In this document: piece by piece, positions 1 to 12,779 of the stretch
How positions within the stretch are numbered: the first letter of the stretch is position 1
Layout: the number at the start of each line of letters is the position of its first letter
Assembly (NCBI GenBank): GCA_043228905.1
Contig: JBHGNT010000014.1
Location: 18,104,001-18,168,000, forward strand
Origin: Azolla caroliniana
Taxonomy: Eukaryota > Polypodiophyta
Length of the DNA: 64,000 nt
Direction: 5' to 3'
Position numbers and translations under genes: made by a program
Notes under the pieces: model-generated
What the model saw: only the letters and a program-made list of their open reading frames with translations
Told to the model about the DNA's origin: nothing
Database searches by the model: none

Positions 1-2700
1 TGATTGACTGTTAACGAAGGTTAGTGATTCATGACAAGGGACAATTTCAACTATTATGATTGTTTTCATTTGCATACATCTAGGATCAAACAAATTTTGA
101 GTTGAACTCATACACATGCATTTCGGTGGGTATGATCTTGTTCAAATATGTTGGTAATCCATATTGATAAAATCAATGGGCAGACTCAGTATTTGCAGAG
201 ATTAATACAGAACTCCAATGACTCTATTCTAAAATCTATTGAGTTTCTCAGCTAATATCACTCTTCTTAGAAAACAAGTGTTAAGTCCATGTGTTTGCTT
301 AGTGGGTTCGTGTTGCACTATATATTTGTGTGTGCGCATGTGTGTGCACTATAAGACAAGGTTTAGTCTCGGATATGCACTTGAAGAAAGGTCTCAATTG
401 TTTGCCTTGTGGGCCTACACAAAAATGTGTATATTTGCACCCAAGAAAAGGGCTCAAATCATCAAGTACATATTGTCTTCGATTTCCACCGCAAGAAATA
501 TCATGTCTACTCTTGGATCTTTATGAGAAATATGGGTTCAAGTGGTGTCCTTGACATGATGATGTATTGATAAAGCTTGTGCATCATACCTTCCTTTGTG
601 TTGGGTGGGAGGGGTCAATGGTTTATACAATAATGTGTGTTATTATATGGTTTGTTTAATGGTCGAGAGGAAATTTCCCCAACATAGTGTTTAGATGAAT
701 CCCTAATTGGAGTGAAGGGTTAAAGTGTTTGCTAGTTCAACTTGGTTGTGGTAGGGTCAATTGTTTGGATGGCATGTCATGTCTCTTTCGAAAAGCAATC
801 ATATAAAAAACCGTAGTGGTGTATGCATACTATTGCATGTGTATTTGCATCTCAACAATTTTTACAATGCACAAACAACACGAAAAGTTAAGTGTTAAGT
901 GTCACTAGTCTTCTTATGTTGGCACCACATGCAAGTGCTCAATCTATGCTTCGATCTATGTTTGTTTGTGATAAAAGGGAAACTTAAAAGTGTTTGTCTT
1001 GTCATTATGTTTCTATGTATAGGTATGTTTTTACACCGAACTAAAACACTTGAGGGTTTGTGTGTGGATACTCTGAGTATGCGACGACACCATAGAAAAT
1101 GCTTTTAAAGTTTCCTTGTGGGTCTGCTCATGGACCTAATCCAATGATAAAAGAAGATGTTCGAGTGGTTCTGCGGATCTAAAAGAATATGTTGAAGTGT
1201 CAACGCGGATCTAATTTTCTCATCTACATCCATACCGAAAGAAAAAGTCAATCAAATGTTTTTCTCATCCAGAGGGCTATTGGGGTTTTTCCTCCGATCA
1301 ATGTCAATGGATTGGTAATGTGACGAAATGCCCAACTAAATCAAATTCATATATTGCAATATATTATATTCTCACCTTCATTGTATTATATGTGACATAA
1401 AAAAAGATTCTAAACCAATATCACTAATGACAGGATATCTTCTTTAAAAAAAAGAAAAACTTATTTTCAGTAACGGCGAAACATTTAATATAGCTCATGG
1501 GCAATTGAAAGGTAATGTACATTTCAAACCTAATATGCACCACACACATGTTAAGTTTTGCTAGTCAAGAAAGGGGGGTGCGAGGTTGTGGAACATAGCC
1601 ATAATACTAAAATCCTATTAACTCATTAGAAGACATCGATCACTTGGTCATCCAAATGTTGGATAAAACAATGTATATAAGGTTAATCGTGGACAAGAGC
1701 ATTTTTATTCGCACACTCATCCTATCACGTAATCAACCCAAAACAATTTTCCTTACGATCCAATCCTGCACAGGAAAGACACACATCATTGACGTTTTGG
1801 GTTGGGATGATAAAAAACATACGTAGGGAAGGGGGTTAATGAGTTGACAAAAACATGTGCACAAAAAAGAAAAGAATTAGTGGCAATGCGAATCAATGCA
1901 AGTAAGCTTGAACATTACACACAATAAGCATGGAATTTGAAGGGAGGAGGGAGGCCCACAAGGTGCGGACGGACAATCTAGACTTTATTACTATTAGTAT
2001 TATTAGCATTACTTTTATAGCACATTGCTAGTAGTGCACTCGAAGGAAAGTTTTCTCGATTTCGTATAGGCATCGGTATCGATGGAAAGGTCAAATGCGA
2101 TACAAGCAAACGAAACAAACAAAAGTCGCGACGACCGAGAAGGGAGGCCCCCCCCCGGAGATGGACGGGAACATGTGAGAACGCTGCTTGTTGGCCCGGC
2201 TTGAAATTCACTTAACGTAACCCTTCTAGCGGAGGTCAAATTTGTCACTTTGAGATTGTTGTTGTAGCGAGGCCTTTCTTGCTCTCTGGAGCCAACATGT
2301 CAGATGAAGATGATAGGTATAGCGAATGTCAAGCATTCAGTGGAGGAAAGGTCAAGGGGGAGCGGGATGTGGCGAGGTGATTTCAGGCGATTTCTCCTCA
2401 CATTTTCATGAGCAGACGCAGGACACACGAGAGAGCAGGCAGGAGTAGCACCTGTTATTGTCACCTGATCCGATTCATGCTTGCCCCCCCCCCCCCCTAT
2501 TGACCCCCTCTCGTGTCCATCATGCTTCTGCCCGCCCGCCCGCTTGCTCGCCTGCCTCTTTGTTTCAATTACATACATATTGCTATAGCCTATTTGCTAT
2601 TATTAAGTCACTCTCTTCCTGTGTTTTTTTCATGTCTTTTTTTTATGTGAGAGACATACATATTTGAAACATATTGAGGTGTGAATGAGTCCTTATGGGC
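1..2700. other. Intergenic, no gene recognised
   Basis: I see no convincing coding region or RNA gene here. The short ORFs have no recognisable motif and overlap each other in several frames. Around 2000-2560 the base composition becomes more GC-rich, with C-runs and GCCCGCCC-like stretches. This could be promoter or 5' transcribed sequence for the + strand gene that starts near 4.9 kb, but nothing fixes a start of transcription. Confidence 0.5.
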
Positions 2701-2702
2701 CT

Positions 2703-2747
2703 CAGTCAGTCAGTCAGTCAGTCAGACAGAGAGAGAGAGAAGAGAAA
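2703..2747. repeat. (CAGT)n(GA)n microsatellite
   Basis: About six CAGT units are followed by CAGACAGA and a GA run. It is a simple repeat next to the telomere-like block and has no coding meaning. Confidence 0.9.
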
Positions 2748-2813
2748 TAGGAGGGGGTCTTTTTTGGCCTCTTCAAGACAGTTAACATATCATTTCATTT
2801 AATTCTCTCTTAA

Positions 2814-3445
2814 TAACCCTAACCCTAACCCTAATCCTAACCCTCTCTTAATTCTCTTTAGCCCAAATCCACCGTAGCCAAATCCTAACCCTAACCCTAA
2901 CCCTGGCCCTAGCCCTAGCCCTAACCCTAACCCTAACCCTAGCCCTAGCCCTAGCCCTAACCCTAACCCTAATCCTAGACCTAACCCTAATTCCGTTGCT
3001 GCCCACATCATGTCTTCTGGCGTTTCAGCATACCCTAACAAGACGACAGCTGAATCACCCGAAATAACACCCGACCCTAACCCTAATCAGGAATTCCTTT
3101 GGTCCTCGCCCAATCGTGTTTTCTTGAGTTCTGCGTGCTTTAGAAGAATAAGAGCTGAAATACTGATATTCATTTGCTAACCTTAAACCCTAACCCTGAT
3201 CCTTACCCGAACTATAAGCTTAGATCCCTGTCGTTGCCCACATTGTATTTTTCATTCGTTTTAGCAAATCCTAAAAAGCGTTGAGGCGATCAAAGCATCG
3301 GAAAGCCCAATCCTTATTCTAAACCCTAATCTTGGATTCCTTTCGTGCCCACATCATAATTTATTAGGTTTTTAGCAAACCCTAAACATTGCAGAGCTGG
3401 AACATAGGTAATCTTGGAGCACCTGTCTAAACCCTAACCCTCATT
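2814..3445. repeat. Interstitial telomere-like repeat, CCCTAA type
   Basis: The core (2814-2993) is a run of six-base CCCTAA units mixed with CCCTAG, CCTAAT and CCTGGC variants. Isolated CCCTAACCCTAA pieces follow at about 3030, 3073, 3180, 3320, 3377 and 3430. The unit is the six-base TTAGGG complement, not the seven-base TTTAGGG usual in plants. The seven-base form occurs at 43641-43661 and, degenerate, at 10.2-10.4 kb. The decay away from the core suggests an old array. Confidence 0.85.
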
Positions 3446-3982
3446 CCCGAAAGACACCCTGAATCTTGGAAACAGCCCTGTCTCCTGCAAGAAACCATAA
3501 TCCAGAATAATTCGCCGCAAAAACCTAATTCCTGAAAGAAACCCTGTTTCCACTACCTTCCTGAAAAATTATCCCCAGTGCTAAAATCGTTGGCAAGGCA
3601 CGATAGTTCCTGAAACAGCCTTGATTCCTGAAAACAAAATCCTGCCCCTAATTGATGAAGGAAGTCCTAATTCCTGAGGGTAGCTCTATCTATTGCACGA
3701 AAGCTCTATATCCTGAAAGTAAAACTTTATTTGTGTTGAAGCATTCTCTCGGGTTATATGGATGACTTGCTACCAGATTTGAACCTAAAACATTCATTGC
3801 TCAAAACAAAGGCAATGCACCGTGCAGAGGGTGATTCGATCAAACATAATTTTATGAATGGACGGAACTTCTGTAAGGTCAGATCCTGTATATATATTGA
3901 TTGATTTCATGCATTATTGTACTGACTGAAATGTCTTAAGGTTTCATTTGTATAAATGAAAATCACGAATTTAGTGTTAAGA

Positions 3983-4026
3983 TACACACACACACACACA
4001 CACACTCTCTCTCTCTCTCTCTCTCT
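3983..4026. repeat. (AC)n(CT)n microsatellite
   Basis: An uninterrupted AC run passes directly into a CT run. It lies about 0.9 kb upstream of the first recognised exon of the sulfotransferase-like gene. Confidence 0.9.
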
Positions 4027-4589
4027 TAAAGCTGAGGAAATAACTTGCATTTCTCTAGGAATTCCATTGTAATTTGTATCATTGAGACGCTTGACTTCAG
4101 ACTAAGAGATATGCTGATTTCATGCTTATTAGATTGTGCAGAGCTAAGTAAACATCCAGAGTAAAGTTAGCATTCCTTAATAAGTTTTGCTTTAATGATG
4201 GGAAGCTTGAATTTAGAGGAGATATATTCAGATTTCATGCTTGTTAAAACTTAAGAGTACTGAAGGCTATGGAAAATTCCAAAGCTAAGTCAACATTTCT
4301 CGGTATTCTTTGGATTATTACTTTTGAGTTGAAGTCCTTCCTAGAGAAACGTTGTACACTACCATATCATCCTTTATGTGAAAAATCCTCATCGGGGTGT
4401 GGACACAAAGAAGTAGAAACTTTCAAGGCTTGTAACTTGTAGTTGTAGCGGATATTTATATTATATATTTATGGTGAGAGATTTTATTTGAGTCAGCTTC
4501 TCAAATTTGTGGGTCATTATGCTTGAGGTCATTAGTTTGGTACAAGAATCTTGCAGAAGACTTGGCTTTTTGGTATGTGGTCTAGGAAG

Positions 4590-4880
4590 AGAATTTAGTT
4601 TGATTTTTTGCCAAGTGGCATGGTGTTTTGGCATGTGGTGTAAGAAGAGAATGTGACATGGTGTTTTGGAAGATGCTTCAAAAAGAGAATGTGGCTTACT
4701 AAGAGAACGGAGTATGGTGTTTCTTGTGTCATGTAAGGAGAGAATGTGCCATGGTGTTTTGGCATGTGATGTAATTAGAGGATGTGGTATGGTGTTTTAT
4801 CACCTGGTTTGAGAAGACTATATGAAGCATAGAACAGAATATGGTATGATGTTTTAGCATATGGTTCAACAAGTCTATGG
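4590..4880 (+). repeat. Degenerate tandem repeat before the first exon
   Basis: The phrase GAGAATGTGGCATGGTGTTTTG and variants recur about six times at irregular spacings of roughly 38-55 bases (near 4603, 4648, 4700, 4740, 4778 and 4845). It reads as an old minisatellite. It ends about 60 bases before the first exon of the sulfotransferase-like gene, so it lies in its promoter, 5' UTR or a 5' intron. Confidence 0.6.
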
Positions 4881-4940
4881 CAACTTAATAGAGGAGAATG
4901 TGCTATGTGAGCTATATCATTTAACTTTTCTTTCAACAAA

Positions 4941-7920
4941 ATGCAGGAGCTCAATCAGAAATTCACATACAAGAAGACAAACTGGATAGGAAAGCTGGTT
5001 TTTCTGGTAATCCTTGGCCTCAGTGGGATGTACATATGCATATCAGGAGTTGATAGAGGAGTGATGTACCATAAACATTCAACAGAGCTGGCTATTACTC
5101 GGAAATCAAGAACAAAAGAAGCTTGCATGAAAAGTGAAACTGTCCCCTTGAATAACATTTTAGTACATTATCCACAACCTACAACATATGATAGGTATAC
5201 ATTAAATGTTTCATCAGACCGTTCTTGTTGGCTTAATTTTTTAATTTACTGAGAGAAAAATCATGGTCGTTTGGTTTTTTCTTCTCAGGAAAGAATGTAG
5301 TTGTACACCTGTTCATTATTTTGTCCTCTTTTCAATGCAAAGATCAGGGAGTGGTTGGTTTGAGACCTTATTAAATAGTCATCCGAATGTAAGCTCTCAT
5401 GGAGAGATTTTTTCGGTTGACAAAAGGAGAGAGAGTGTATTCCTGGTAAAGAAGGCACTAGATACATTGTATAATCTTGATTGGGTCAGCAGCGCATCGA
5501 AGAATGAATGCACAACTGCAGTGGGGCTGAAATGGATGCTCAATCAGGTTTTTTCACTTACTGGTTGTACATCAAATATTTGACACTTTTTTTAGCATGG
5601 TTATTGGAAAGTACTTATTTTATGTAAATTGTGTTGTGAATTTGATCAAATCCTCTAATTAATCCATTGAATGCCCTTGCCAATCCAATAGATCCCCTTT
5701 ATAAGTGAAAGAAATATTGCCTATGGCATGCATGCAAACAATTCTTTGGCAACAAGACATCATTGAAATTGTCCATTACTTTCCCTGGTTGTAAATTATG
5801 CTTGCTTACTGGTATTGCTATGAATACTGCCAATTGAACTAAATAAATAGTCTGCTCATTCAAGCTTGAAATGAACCCGATATGGTAATTCTATGTGCCA
5901 TCATTTGCTTGTATGAAGTATGTATGTGAACATACTTATTTCAGTTTAGTAAAACCTATATAATGGATGCAATCAATCCTATCCTCTTATTAAGGGCAAG
6001 AAAGCTTTGGACTTCAGGTTGCTCTCGTGGAAAGATTATAACTCTCAAAATGAACCTTTGGATATCTGAAGCTGCCTGGTTATGTGTGATTCTTTGACAA
6101 CAAAACATTCCTCAAAATAATGGCTGATTATTATCCAGGGTGTGATGGAGTTCAAACGAGAAATAGCAGATTATCTTAAAGAGCGATCAGTTTCAGCCAT
6201 CTTCTTGTTTCGTCGCAACATCTTGAAGCGTTATGTTTCCATTCTTGCGAATTCATTTGATCGCTCAGCAAAGCAATTGAATGGGACACATCGAGCTCAT
6301 GTGCACTCTGAAGAAGAGGTAAAAACACTTTTAGCTTGGGAGAAATGCCAATATAGCATTGCTATTTGAGGAAAATCCACTCAAACTTTGAAAATTATGA
6401 AAGTGCCATGGTTAAACTAAAGATATGGTCACTGCCTGAATGGGTTTGATTTGCACTTGAGTGGGGTTGATTAATGCTAAATCAAAGGTTATTAACGAGT
6501 AGCTGGAACTGATTTGGGTGTAAGTAGTGTTTATGAGTGCATGATTGGAGCTGATTGTTGTTTGATTGGGGGTGATTATCACTTGATTGAGTTGATTAGA
6601 ATTCGGCATTTGCACAGGAGAATGATTAGTGTTTGGAGCTGAATAGGACTTGATGGGAGGTGATTATCTGTGTTCCTTTTGGCTCCATAATTGTTGCATG
6701 CATCTTTGGTTAATTTTCAGAAACTGGATGACTTTTCAATATTCTCCTAGAAATAGTAATGGTATATTAATAATCTTTCTTCTAATCTTTGGAAAACGTT
6801 CTCTAATATGAATCAACATTCCCTTGGAATTCAAGGATTTAATCAGGAAAATTTGTATTCCACGATGCAGGCAAACATTCTTGCCACCTACAAACCAACA
6901 GTTAATTTGACATCGTTAGTTCCATACTTGCAACGAGTTGAGAAGATTATGAGTGATGCAGAAAGCACTTTTAATGATACCCGTCATCTCATAATATATT
7001 ATGAAGACCTTATATCAAACCCTTCTCAGGTGAGAGCATGAAGCTTCTTCTCTTTCTGAACAATGCATCCCATTTTCTAGAAGAAATCAAGAACATGAGG
7101 ACAGTCTTGTGGCTTTTCACACTCATATTGATGGTTTGCTACTATATATGATAATAATAATGAAGAAAACTGGATACCTTTCCATTTAAAAACAAATAAG
7201 GTTAAATGCATACCTATTTATTAAAAGAAGAAGAAAATGTCAAACACATGCTTGTTCATTTTAAAGAAAAGGATATTGAACCAATCTCATGAGAGACTTG
7301 AGAGCATGGAGTTTTTTTTAGTTTTTCAACGTGATACATTTAATTTTCCTAGGAGCAATGCTTTTTTTTCACATCAGACACAATTCAAATGCAGTATTGA
7401 TGTGGTGAAACCATGGAGTGTTTGCTGTTTTTGTCTATTGCATATCATGTTTCCTAAGAACACCCATGCATGTATTTATTCAACTAGTAGTTCAGTAATA
7501 AAAATAAATCGAATAGATACCTATTCCTTCAAAATAAAACAAATCGTATTGAACACATACCTATTAATTTCCATAAATAATATCTATTCAATATGGCAGA
7601 AATTTGAAATCACATTGAACCAATTGCTGATGGAAACATGAAGCTTCTCTTTTTCTTTTCCCAATTAATAATTCCATTTCCCTAAGATCACATAGATATG
7701 CATATATTCCGTTAGGAGCTTAATTTACTTCATCTTTTTGTTTCAGGAGCTGAGAAAGGCCCAAGAGTTTCTCGGTGTAGAGCCAACAAAGCTCGAGAGC
7801 AAGCATGTTAAGATTCACACTAGGCCTCTATCTGACCATGTTTACAATTGGTCCGATTTGTCCGCATTTCTTAAAGGCACAAGGTATGAGTCGCTCTTGA
7901 ATGAAAGCGATTATGGATGA
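4941..7920 (+). CDS. Sulfotransferase-like type II membrane protein (five exons)
   Basis: Exons 4941-5194, 5289-5547, 6139-6318, 6871-7029 and 7747-7920 join in frame to 341 codons plus stop, every intron GT-AG. The predicted product has one membrane segment near residues 20-37. It then has the PAPS 5'-phosphosulfate-loop-like motif QRSGSGW with a following HGEIF, a 3'-phosphate-binding-like stretch FLFRRNILKRY, and a YYEDL...NP segment. These place it in the plant P-loop/sulfotransferase family of Golgi-type membrane proteins (relatives in Arabidopsis are single-copy-like genes of similar length). The acceptor substrate is unknown. The start is uncertain: the ATG at 4941 runs straight into a good 3' splice site (pyrimidine-rich, then ATGCAG/G), so the true N-terminus could lie in an upstream exon. 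The second donor (GTTTTT) is weak but conserved sequence continues across it. A possible AATAAA signal is at 8105-8110. Confidence 0.88.
6430..6670 (+). repeat. Intronic GATTGATT-type minisatellite
   Basis: In intron 3 of the sulfotransferase-like gene, short phrases such as GAGCTGATT, GGGTGATTA and GAGTTGATTA recur about every 20-25 bases with drift. It is a degenerate simple tandem repeat. Confidence 0.5.
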
Positions 7921-10150
7921 GAAAAAAAAAAGCTTTGAAAACACATTGTACGTATGTGATTACTCTTCTTGAACTATATGTCCATTTGTGGGTGGGTTCC
8001 ATGGTAAGTATACATACCCTTTTGGGTCAAGATGCTTTGATCCTTACATACGGGGATAAATGAGGTGGGTTTTTGTGCTGCCTCTTATATGTGATCAAAT
8101 GTGAAATAAAGAGGACTATCGTCCTCGGAATGCTCATTTGTCTTTACTCACAACATGTATGCGGTTATGGACGATGCAATGTCTCTCCTGCCAAAGAAAA
8201 CACACATTTATACAAGATATGTTCTACTCTCTCCTTAACTTGAGGCTCAGATGTAATTAATTCATTTTGCACCAATATCTCAGTGATTCATTTGAAACTG
8301 ATGTATCTTTTCATTATCTTAAGAGTATTGATTCGAGCACTAGCTTCCCTCTGCTTAATGATAACCTTTTTTATTTGAATTCAGCCATGACCTTCTCTAT
8401 GTCTCCATGATGCTGCATTTACTTGGCTTAGAAGAGAGCCATTAATCTTGATGATATGCTCAGAATATATTTCATGTAATATAATTCTGTGGCTCCACTG
8501 TTCATTTTAAATGTAAGGTGCATTTACCTGAATCGGAACACACTTTGAAGTTCTCTTTCCATTGAGGTTGAAAACTGGAAGGATGATACAAATTGACATA
8601 TATTAGTACTGGGCTGAGGTTTTGGGTCAAGTGTCTTTGTATGACCAATGTATGATCATCTTTTACATTGATGCATCGGTGCTTCTCTTCTGAAAGGAAA
8701 GAGAGGCATTAATAACTCTAATGTACTTATCAATGGATTTATTTTATTGTATGTGAGATATTGTGATGCCCATGGGCATTGGGCGAGACTGAATGAAACA
8801 GGGGTGGTCTATGAGTTGTAACTAAACAGCAATACATAATCTGAATAGTTTGAAATTCTGTGGACGAGTCTAATTGGTCACACATTATACACATTAATAG
8901 AACTCAGAATATGTTGACATGGCGTCTTTGGTGAAGTGATAGGTTTAAAATCCTAAAATAAATATCGAGTACCCAATCTTTATGGTGTGAGTTTCCATGC
9001 CATGTTCTTTACTGAAGACATGTAAATGTCTAGCAAAATATATGAAGTAAACTCAACGGCAATGCATCCTAATAATATAAGCTCATGCTTTTAGACTAAA
9101 AAAGTGAAGGCAAAAACGTTTTTTTAAGTTTCTTGAATCACCTTTTAAGATGTTTTGTGGTATCCACTTTAAGACCAATGCATGAGCCCTTTTTTTCTTT
9201 TTATTAAAGAAAATGTACTAGTAATCTTTCGGACCTACATGGATTGTGGCTGGTCTAATGCTTGCCCATGATTACATAGGAGATGGTGTTGCTTTAAGTT
9301 TCCGACACCTTTTGGTTGACCACTAACAATAACAATAATGTTATGAAGGCGAGAAAATGCTATGTCCAAGGAAGCCTGAAAGCATATGGACAATGCGCTC
9401 ACAAGTTGCTTATGACATGTTTATTAAGACCACCACAGATAAGGAGCGATACATTATACATAGTAGCATCTCCTTTGGGGTGAAGGTTTCATGTTTGGTA
9501 AGGTGAGAAACACATGATATGAACCACATCTAATACATAATACATAGGTTGTTGAAACTTGATATTGTATCTCCTCATGTGTCTCCCCCCCCCTTCATAT
9601 GGGTTGGTTTTTGTTAATTCTACACCTCTCCCAACTCATGATAATCTGCCATCATCTTCGGATTTCGGCTTCACTTATACTTGCATCGATCCGGTGGCGA
9701 AGATGAAATTTGTCTCCATTTTACATGTATGATGTAGTAGCAACATAGACTCATTTCTATAGTATAATTTGTCACATGCATCTCATGGAGCAGAGAGTGT
9801 GTGAAGTGTGGCTGGGGGGGGGGTCTTGGATTGAGATGATCCGGAATTCTGGTGAAGAGGGTACATGTTAAGAGCAGGCACATGTGTTAGGTCCATCACG
9901 CCTACATCTATCGATGATAGCGGTTACATTGCTGTGCTTTTACTGATGATGATAAGTAGTTTGGAAGGGTATATACAGAGAGAGATCAAAGATGGAATGT
10001 TGATGGCCTCAACATTTTAATTTTACCTGTTTCCAAGACATCATTATGTGTGTTGTTATGATTATCTCACATGATGGTATGTATATATGGGGTCATTATG
10101 AAGTATCCAAAGACAATGGATGCAATGGTACCCTGATTGATTGTACACAT
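7921..10150. other. Intergenic / 3' flank, nothing recognised
   Basis: This stretch is AT-rich. Its beginning is probably the 3' UTR of the upstream gene. I see no ORF with known motifs and no clear repeat family. Confidence 0.5.
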
Positions 10151-10153
<3 letters not shown>

Positions 10154-10196
<43 letters not shown>

Positions 10197-10420
10197 TAGG
10201 GTTTGTTATCGTGCTTTAGGGTTTTTTTGGGTTGCATTTTAGCGTTTTCTTATAGCATTTTAGGGCTTCTTACTACTTTTTAGGGCTTTCACTCTTTCTA
10301 CGTTTTTCAGGGCTTTTGTGATCTAATGCATTGTGTGAGTTTTTAGGGTGTCTTGCTACACTTTTAGGGCTGTTGTTTTTTAGGGTTTCTTGTAGATGTC
10401 TTTCTTTTTGTGTGTGAAAT
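10154..10420. repeat. (CT)n run and degenerate TTTAGGG-like repeats
   Basis: An uninterrupted CT run (10154-10192) is followed by about ten copies of TTTAGGG-like phrases (TTAGGGTTT, TTTTAGGGC, TTTAGGGTG), spaced irregularly to about 10400. The phrases resemble decayed plant-type telomere units, orientated opposite to the block at 2.8 kb. Confidence 0.65.
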
Positions 10421-10498
10421 GTTTCATGGTGCTGGATTTTAGAGTTCTTTTTGTTAGGGTTTGGTGCAACTGTTTAGGGGTCTAATGCACGTGTAAAA

Positions 10499-10523
10499 TC
10501 TCTCTCTCTCTCTCTCTCTCTCT
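10499..10523. repeat. (CT)n microsatellite
   Basis: A short uninterrupted CT run just before the 43-base tandem pair. Confidence 0.85.
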
Positions 10524-10560
10524 CCCACAATGGCCACCCATTCGGAGCATTGACAATCGC

Positions 10561-10646
10561 CTTCCGAGAAAAACGACATATAGAATGCGAGTCGGACGAT
10601 TGTCTTCCGAGAAAAGCGACTTATAGAATGTGAGTTGGACGATGCC
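10561..10646. repeat. Tandem pair, 43-base unit
   Basis: CTTCCGAGAAAAACGAC... at 10561 recurs at 10604 with a few substitutions, giving two head-to-tail units of 43 bases. Confidence 0.8.
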
Positions 10647-10649
10647 CTT

Positions 10650-12779
10650 TTCCTACTTGATGAAGACCCAACAAAGATACAAATCAACAAATAGAAAACA
10701 ATATATGCCACGGATCCCGCAAGCACACAAGGCAAGAAGAATGTTTAGCATGATGGTTGTGTCATTATAAGCTACAAGGCTATTGACAACGGATTTGCAC
10801 CCTATGAGAGACATCAAAATCTTAGGTGCACATGAAGCTTTGGAACTACAATGAAGCACTTTGTACACTTGAGAAGAATAGAAGAGGTCATGGATGAATG
10901 ATACATGATTCTCATTACAAAGATGCACCAAGGTAAAGATTTGCCTCACAATAGACGACTTTCAATGGGAGTTTGCATACATGGAAACCACTAGGCCAAC
11001 TATATCACAGTGCTAGCTGGAGCACAACATCCGATGCTATCCTCAATACACCAAGGGAGCGATGCCAAACCATCAAAACCTTCACCATTGCATATGTGAC
11101 AAAGCACTTATCCACATGAAATCATATGCCCTAAATTGGCAACAACCCCTATGATGGTAGAAAGTTACACCAAATAGTGGACATCATCAATGGGACTCAA
11201 AACCACAGCACCTCAAAGAATTATATGTAAGGTGTTTGATGTATTGAATTATGAAAGCAGACATATCAAGTTATTCATAGGTTATGAAATGGTTCAATAA
11301 CAATGGCCTCATCAAGAACATGCCACCCTTTCAATATGTACGACTCCAAAATGATGAAACAAACAAGGTATTGGCAGCTCAATACCCAAAAGACACATAT
11401 CACACCAAGGGAGCATCTCCCCAAATATGGCCTAGTACAAAGATCATTTTCTGAACTTAGTGGATTGATTCTACGACAGAGACCAGAGCACATGGAAATC
11501 TACATGTTTCATAGTGGTCCCGAAGTAACAGAGCAAATTAAACTTTCCTCCTAGAAACTAGCAATTGAGATAGGATGGGCCATTTGCATGCCTAGAGCCG
11601 AGGACATTTCCAAGTTATGTAAAGGAGATTGAAAGCAAAAAACGTTGTATTAGTGCTCAAATGACAAGCACATAAAAAAGATGCACACTACCATTCAACA
11701 AACAGGGTAGAACCACAATGCTAGCCAAATCTTATTCAATTTTCAAAAGCATAGGGAATGAATAAACCCTTTTATTAGCATGAGGAATGCAACAGCAATC
11801 TCACACTGTTGATTTCCACATGTACATGGACGATCCCATCATGAGATCATGGAGATCATTACTTGCTATGTCGTAATTGCAACAGGACACAAATATGTAC
11901 TGGTTGAATTTCATCAGTCTCATTCCTCTGCATCAACCTGTTCCAGCTACAATGTCCAATCACTTCCACTCAACCCATTTTAGTTAATGCACTTCACGCT
12001 CACAAACCATCTCCAAGAACATGATTGCTTCCGGAAACCTCAAGGTCTTCTAGTACACAAGTAAATGCCAATGTCCATATTGGTGAAGCATACAAGTCAT
12101 TGATAGCTGCTAATATGATGTTGGTCACCCACAAATATCGACCATGGTTAAAAACAAAATGGCCAACATACACAATGCGAAACAGTCAAGAGCTGGCAAT
12201 ATTATGAAGCATGCTGTTGAGTTAGGTAATTCTGCAAATAAACGCAAAGGAAGACAAAATGGATGGTTCATCCCATTGATTGACATGAAAAAATGTTAAA
12301 TGTACATCCCCTCCACACAATTCTCGTTAGGAATACCTAAAGAAATATGCCCAATCAAATTTTCTCCCAATTATCTTGGCCTATTAATTGCAACACCACC
12401 ACTGGGAGGTGAAAATAACAAAGGCAATGAGATTCCTATTCTGTTGATCATGGCAATTTTGAGGCAAGAAAGCATCTTAACCATATTATGGTTGTATGTA
12501 GTTTAAGGGTAGGGAGAGGGCAGATGGGAATTTATGCACATAACAAGATGAATAAACTTGATAGCATGATTTCGATAATGGTGAGAGAACATATACAAAT
12601 ATAATTCTGGATATAAACATTTGTACATGAAACAAACAAAAAGCTTGCTATATACAATTCCAAACCTTTTTTTTCTTGTATTTCCTCCTAGATGTTCAAC
12701 AACCCAAACCATGGGAGTTACATAAGAATTTCTTTCACATATCTATATAAATATATGGTGTTACAAAACAGATCATATA
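10650..12779. other. Intergenic, nothing recognised
   Basis: Several short ORFs occur on both strands, but none shows a motif, splice structure or frame continuity that I can support. The last few hundred bases (12.5-12.78 kb) are likely the 3' UTR of the - strand gene. Confidence 0.5.

Noticed and set aside
2799-3041. 80-codon Gly-Leu repeat ORF (- strand)
   Set aside because: It is only the translation of the CCCTAA telomere-like repeat.
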